Assembly (NCBI GenBank): GCA_021811565.1
Contig: JAJZOL010000194.1
Location: forward strand, 1-37,942
DNA length: 37,942 nt
From: a bacterium
GTDB lineage: Bacteria > Armatimonadota > Chthonomonadetes > Chthonomonadales > CAJBBX01
Reading direction: 5' to 3'
Translations under genes and position numbers: made by a program
In this document: positions 34,804 through 37,942 of the stretch, piece after piece
How the letters are laid out: every line of letters begins with the position of its first letter
How positions within the stretch are numbered: the stretch's first letter is position 1
The notes under the pieces: model-generated
The model's database searches: none
What the model was told of the DNA's origin: nothing
What the model saw: only the letters and a program-made list of their open reading frames with translations

Positions 34804-35781
34804 ATGTCAAAATACCAGGAGTTTGACCTTTCAAAATTAAAGACGCAACCTATTGCGGAGCGTTTCAGCAAAGTGAAGGTGGAGGATTTTGCCAAACCGC
34901 CGCATTCAGGACGCTCCTTCGTGGAATTTCTCTCGGCGCTTCCAAACATCCTCTCCGGACCGGATATTGCCAGGATAGCGAAATCCGTCGTCAAAGCTCG
35001 GAAAAAAGAAAAAGCGGTCGTGGTGGCGATTGGCGGGCACGTCATAAAGACCGGCTGCGCCCCTGTCTTGATTGAACTGATGCGCACAGGGTGCGTCACT
35101 GCGATGGCAGGCAACGGTGCGGTGGGTATCCACGACTCCGAAATAGCTCTCTTCGGAACCACAAGCGAGGATGTAGTCGCGGGGTTGCAATCGGGTGAAT
35201 TCGGTATGGTGCGGGAAACGGCGGAGTTTTACAACTCAACCATCCGGGAAGGCGTGACGCAGGGAATGGGAATCGGCGAGGCGCTTGGCAGAAGATTGGA
35301 GGAAAGCATGGCGCCTCATCGCGATAAAAGCCTCTTGGCATCCGCTTGGCGATATGGGGTGCCTTTCACCCTTCATATATCCATTGGGTCGGATATCATG
35401 CATTTTCATCCCAATGCCGATGGAGCCTCGCTGGGTGAGGGGAGCTTGAGGGATTTTCGCATCCTAACGGCGCACATGGCTAACCTTGCGCACGGCGGAG
35501 TTTTGCTTAACATAGGTTCTGCGGTGGTTTTGCCTGAGGTGTTGCTTAAAGCTGTCGCGATTCTTCGCAATCAGTTAGGCGATAGTTTCACGGATTTCCT
35601 TGGGGTTAACTTCGATTTCATTCAGCATTATCGCTCCAACCAGCAGGTGGTTACCAGGGTGAAAAGCATCGGGGGGGACGGGATCGCTCTTACCGGGCAT
35701 CACGAGATATTAATTCCCCTTTTAGGACAGGCGATAACGGACATCATGTATATGAACGGCGGTGAAATCGACAGTGAATAA
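34804..35781 (+). CDS. Conserved protein, possibly deoxyhypusine-synthase-like fold
   Basis: 325-aa cytosolic protein, AAGGAA five bases before the ATG. I do not recognise it with certainty. Layout VVVAIGGHVIKTGCAPVLIE (about 73-92), then MAGNGAVGIHDSEIALFG and later FTLHISIGSDIMHFHP and HGGVLLNIGSAVVLPE, suggests an alpha/beta Rossmann-like fold recalling deoxyhypusine synthase (a glycine-rich loop followed by a xxGNGA/H turn). The Lys that makes the enzyme intermediate in true deoxyhypusine synthase is not evident, and there is no eIF5A in bacteria, so another NAD-dependent reaction is more likely. It overlaps the kinase gene by 20 bases, so the two are translated together and probably act in one pathway. 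Confidence 0.7.
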   Translation: MSKYQEFDLSKLKTQPIAERFSKVKVEDFAKPPHSGRSFVEFLSALPNILSGPDIARIAKSVVKARKKEKAVVVAIGGHVIKTGCAPVLIELMRTGCVTAMAGNGAVGIHDSEIALFGTTSEDVVAGLQSGEFGMVRETAEFYNSTIREGVTQGMGIGEALGRRLEESMAPHRDKSLLASAWRYGVPFTLHISIGSDIMHFHPNADGASLGEGSLRDFRILTAHMANLAHGGVLLNIGSAVVLPEVLLKAVAILRNQLGDSFTDFLGVNFDFIQHYRSNQQVVTRVKSIGGDGIALTGHHEILIPLLGQAITDIMYMNGGEIDSE

Positions 35782-36766
35782 GAAAAGATATCGTGAAATA
35801 TGCGAGGCGTTCAACGGAAAAAGGGTCACAGTCATCGGGGACTTGATGATGGACGAATATCTATGGGGGCAAGCCACTCGTATCTCTCCTGAATCCCCGG
35901 TTATGGTCGTGGAAGTAAAAAGCGAAAGTCAAGTGCCGGGAGGCGCTGCGAATGTGGTCAACAACATTCTCGCTTTGGGCGGGCGCGTATCCGTCATAGG
36001 CGTGGTCGGGGAGGACACCGCAGGGGAACAGTTGATAAGCTCCCTGTCCAGCCGTAAAGCGGATATACACGGTGTGTTGAGGGATAGCTCACGCCCGACC
36101 ACGCGAAAGACTCGCATCTTGGCGCATCATCAGCAAGTTTTGCGAGTGGATCGAGAGGAGAGAGGCAATCTCTCTCCAGAAATGGAGGAGATTCTCATCG
36201 GGCGCGTGCGGCAGTTACTCCCTCATTCGGATGCGGTCATCCTCTCCGATTACGCCAAAGGGGTGCTAACGCGCACCGTGATCCGCGCCTGCATCGAAAC
36301 AGCCAAGGAGTTGAACCTGCGGATCACCGCCAATCCCAAACCCCAGTCGGCGCGTTTCATGCATGGGATGACCGTGATCTCCCTGAATCAAAGCGAAGCG
36401 GAGATGACCGCCGCATTGAACGGGATTCGGGAAAATCCCTTGCTTTTCGAAGGTGAAAGGTTGGATGAGGCGGGGCGCATTCTCGTGAAGGAATTGGGAG
36501 TGGAGAACCTCCTTGTTACAAGGGGTGGGAAAGGATTGTCGTTGTGGACGGAAGCTGGGTCGGTCACCCATGTGCCGGCGCACGAGGTTGAGGTCTACGA
36601 TGTGGCGGGCGCGGGCGATACCGTGATCAGCATGCTGACTCTCGCTCTCACTGGCGGAGCGGTCATGAGAGAGGCTTTGCACCTGGCAAACCATGCGGCG
36701 GCTTGCGTGATACGCAAGGTGGGGGTGGCGACAGTGACCCCGGAGGAGCTTTATGCCGATGGATGA
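35762..36766 (+). CDS. rfaE1: Heptose-7-phosphate-kinase-like PfkB sugar kinase
   Basis: 334-aa ribokinase-family kinase most like the kinase half of HldE/RfaE. Motifs: GDLMMDEYLWGQATRISPES (about 21-40), PGGAANVVNN, DYAKGVLT, and the catalytic AGAGDT near residue 286. The nucleotidyltransferase domain of the fused E. coli enzyme is absent. Start GTG 35762 lies inside the preceding gene; GTG 35774 is an alternative. HldE-type kinases act on D-glycero-D-manno-heptose 7-phosphate for LPS or S-layer glycans; substrate here is inferred from motif similarity only. It overlaps the prenyltransferase gene by 14 bases. Confidence 0.88.
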   Translation: MKSTVNKKRYREICEAFNGKRVTVIGDLMMDEYLWGQATRISPESPVMVVEVKSESQVPGGAANVVNNILALGGRVSVIGVVGEDTAGEQLISSLSSRKADIHGVLRDSSRPTTRKTRILAHHQQVLRVDREERGNLSPEMEEILIGRVRQLLPHSDAVILSDYAKGVLTRTVIRACIETAKELNLRITANPKPQSARFMHGMTVISLNQSEAEMTAALNGIRENPLLFEGERLDEAGRILVKELGVENLLVTRGGKGLSLWTEAGSVTHVPAHEVEVYDVAGAGDTVISMLTLALTGGAVMREALHLANHAAACVIRKVGVATVTPEELYADG

Positions 36767-37727
36767 TCCCGTTATCCTTCGTAAGGAGCAGCCTCAATCC
36801 CGGCGCTCTCCCTCCAGCCGTCCGACAGGTACGGTTGGGGTATTGCTCTCCACCATTGAGGCGATGCGCCCGAAGCAATGGACCAAGAACCTGTTTGTCT
36901 TCATCGCATTACTTTTTACGAATAACATCCCTTTGAGCCTCTCGGACACTTTAAGATGGCGCATGACGGGTTTATCCATCATGGCGTTCGTTCTGTACTG
37001 CCTGGTGTCCGGAAGCGTCTATTTAATGAACGATGTGGCGGATCGGGAGCAAGACCGCTTGCATCCTGAAAAGCGAAAACGACCCATCGCCAGCGGACGT
37101 CTGCCATGGCGACTGGCGCTTGTTTTAAGCGTGGTGTTCGGATGCGGAGGTGTTGCGCTTTCCTTTCTTATCAACGCGCCTTTTGGTTTGCTCATTCTCG
37201 GATACTATATCCTTCAGATCGCATACACCTATTGGTTGAAGAGAGTTGTTTTGCTGGATGTTTTCGTCATAGCGGCGGGTTTTGTGATTCGTGCGGCTGC
37301 GGGAGCGCTCGCCATTCACGTCATCATCTCCGTGTGGCTTCTCGTTTGCACCATGCAGCTTGCTCTTTTTCTCGGATTCGGAAAAAGGCGAAACGAATTG
37401 GTTTCTCTCGCGGAAAACGCCGCGAACCACAGGCAAATCCTCTCTGAGTACAGCGTCTCCTTTCTTGATCAACTGAACGCGATTGTTCTTGCCGGATTGA
37501 CCGTCTCCTACGCGCTCTATACGATCGTATCGGACACTGCCACCATGCACCACCTTCTTGTGATCACCTTGCCGAATGTGATGTACGGCATTTTCCGATA
37601 CCTCTATCTTATTCATATTCAGCACAAAGGGGGAAGTCCCGAAATGGTGTTGTTGGAGGATCACCCCATGCAGGTGAATCTGTTGCTTTGGGTGATAGAG
37701 GTGGTCATCGCGTTTAAATTGGGTTAA
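36753..37727 (+). CDS. UbiA-family prenyltransferase, DPPR-synthase-like
   Basis: 324-aa inner-membrane protein with about eight helices. It has RPKQWTKNLFVF near the start, the first Asp motif NDVADREQD (Asn93-Asp101) followed by HPEKRKRPIASG, and second motif LDVFVIAAGFVIRAAAGA (Asp169). These match decaprenyl-phosphate phosphoribosyltransferase, which moves ribose 5-phosphate from PRPP to a polyprenyl phosphate to make a lipid-linked pentose donor. GGAGGAG lies six bases before ATG 36753. Last gene of the overlapping cluster. Confidence 0.9.
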   Translation: MPMDDPVILRKEQPQSRRSPSSRPTGTVGVLLSTIEAMRPKQWTKNLFVFIALLFTNNIPLSLSDTLRWRMTGLSIMAFVLYCLVSGSVYLMNDVADREQDRLHPEKRKRPIASGRLPWRLALVLSVVFGCGGVALSFLINAPFGLLILGYYILQIAYTYWLKRVVLLDVFVIAAGFVIRAAAGALAIHVIISVWLLVCTMQLALFLGFGKRRNELVSLAENAANHRQILSEYSVSFLDQLNAIVLAGLTVSYALYTIVSDTATMHHLLVITLPNVMYGIFRYLYLIHIQHKGGSPEMVLLEDHPMQVNLLLWVIEVVIAFKLG

Positions 37728-37732
37728 TGAAC

Positions 37733-37824
37733 AGGTAATTGCAAAATCCGATTTCCAAGTATATCACCGAACGTGAAATAAGCGATAATAGCCGCATTTC
37801 CTGAATTTTGCAATTACCTCTGAA
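37733..37824. repeat. Composite inverted repeat after the prenyltransferase gene
   Basis: AGGTAATTGCAAAAT (37733-37747) is a perfect 15-base inverted copy of 37805-37819. The right copy extends to a 24-base match (22 identical) with 151-174. TCCGATTTC and AATAAGCGA in between are also shared with the region at 175-236. No coding potential. Confidence 0.6.
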
Positions 37825-37835
37825 TAAAACTTCAT

Positions 37836-37841
37836 TATAAT
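37836..37841 (+). promoter_or_regulatory. Possible -10 box for the gene at the right edge
   Basis: TATAAT 12 bases after the composite repeat, 82 bases before the ATG at 37924. No good -35 at standard spacing. Confidence 0.35.
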
Positions 37842-37923
37842 TCTTGGTTCCTCGCTATTGTGTGTGGGTAATAGGTTGAGAGTCGCCATCACCTCATTCA
37901 AACAAAATGGAGAACAAAGTAAA

Positions 37924-37942
37924 ATGTACGACGAGAATGAGC
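37924..37942 (+). CDS. Possible start of a gene cut by the window edge
   Basis: ATG with GGAGAA about 11 bases upstream; only six codons (MYDENE) are in the window, so the product cannot be named. Support comes from the TATAAT and composite repeat upstream. Confidence 0.35.

Noticed and set aside
34051-37727. Translin cluster as a defence system
   Set aside because: Translin may be a nuclease, but the other genes are metabolic and membrane enzymes and no toxin, sensor or mobile marker is nearby.
1-37942. CRISPR array, tRNA, rRNA, insertion sequence or prophage
   Set aside because: No regularly spaced repeats, no tRNA-like T-loop with acceptor stem, no rRNA blocks and no transposase or integrase motifs were seen.

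Overview
This window looks like chromosomal DNA of a diderm (two-membrane) bacterium of moderate GC content. Evidence for an outer membrane is indirect: a heptose-kinase-type sugar kinase, a DsbD-type thiol reductase, a small secreted protein with beta-barrel-like strand pattern, and dTDP-rhamnose and phosphohexomutase genes. The mix of a GH38 alpha-mannosidase, fused ABC transporter subunits, a DUF3866 protein, a translin-like protein and a fused Ni/Co ECF transporter would fit an uncultured Armatimonadota-like lineage, but this is an inference and no rRNA or ribosomal protein gene is present to test it. I found no tRNA, rRNA, CRISPR array, transposase, integrase or phage gene.

Layout: (1) 277-7651, a tight plus-strand operon: GH38 alpha-mannosidase, a sugar-binding protein fused to a MalF-type permease, a MalG-type permease, and a GNAT acetyltransferase. 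No ATPase is encoded with it, so a shared MsiK/UgpC-type ATPase elsewhere is expected. (2) 7653-8944, a convergent prenyltransferase-repeat protein and a 73-aa small protein. (3) 9248-12769, a Ni/Co ECF transporter in which CbiM, a PDGLE/CbiN-like segment and CbiQ are one polypeptide, then a CbiO ATPase with a His-rich tail and a secreted small protein, closed by a strong terminator. (4) 13045-18099, a GGDEF/HD-GYP dual c-di-GMP protein, a DsbD homologue that stops early, and an orphan GH116-type N-terminal domain. (5) 18124-19147 (minus), an isolated nuoB-nuoI pair. (6) 19725-20864, citrate synthase. (7) 20956-22950 (minus), rfbD and DUF3866. (8) 23140-25509, an M1-like secreted metallopeptidase behind a perfect sigma-70 consensus promoter. 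(9) 25738-29424, a large sensor kinase with an NMT1/ThiY-like binding domain, two GAFs, a PAS and a degenerate receiver. (10) 29385-33651, ruvC, a Dabb protein, a membrane protein whose end runs antisense through the Dabb gene, and a phosphohexomutase. (11) 34051-37727, a plus-strand cluster: translin-like protein, an unrecognised DHS-like protein, a heptose-7-phosphate-kinase-like PfkB kinase and a DPPR-synthase-like UbiA prenyltransferase, the last three overlapping.

The most unusual items are the cluster at 34051-37727, the fused transporters in regions 1 and 3, the orphan NuoB/NuoI pair, the antisense overlap at 30104-30291, the large inverted repeats at 25537-25721, and a shared composite repeat in the intergenic regions at both ends of the window (151-236 and 37733-37824). 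All function calls rest on motif recognition by eye; no database search was run.
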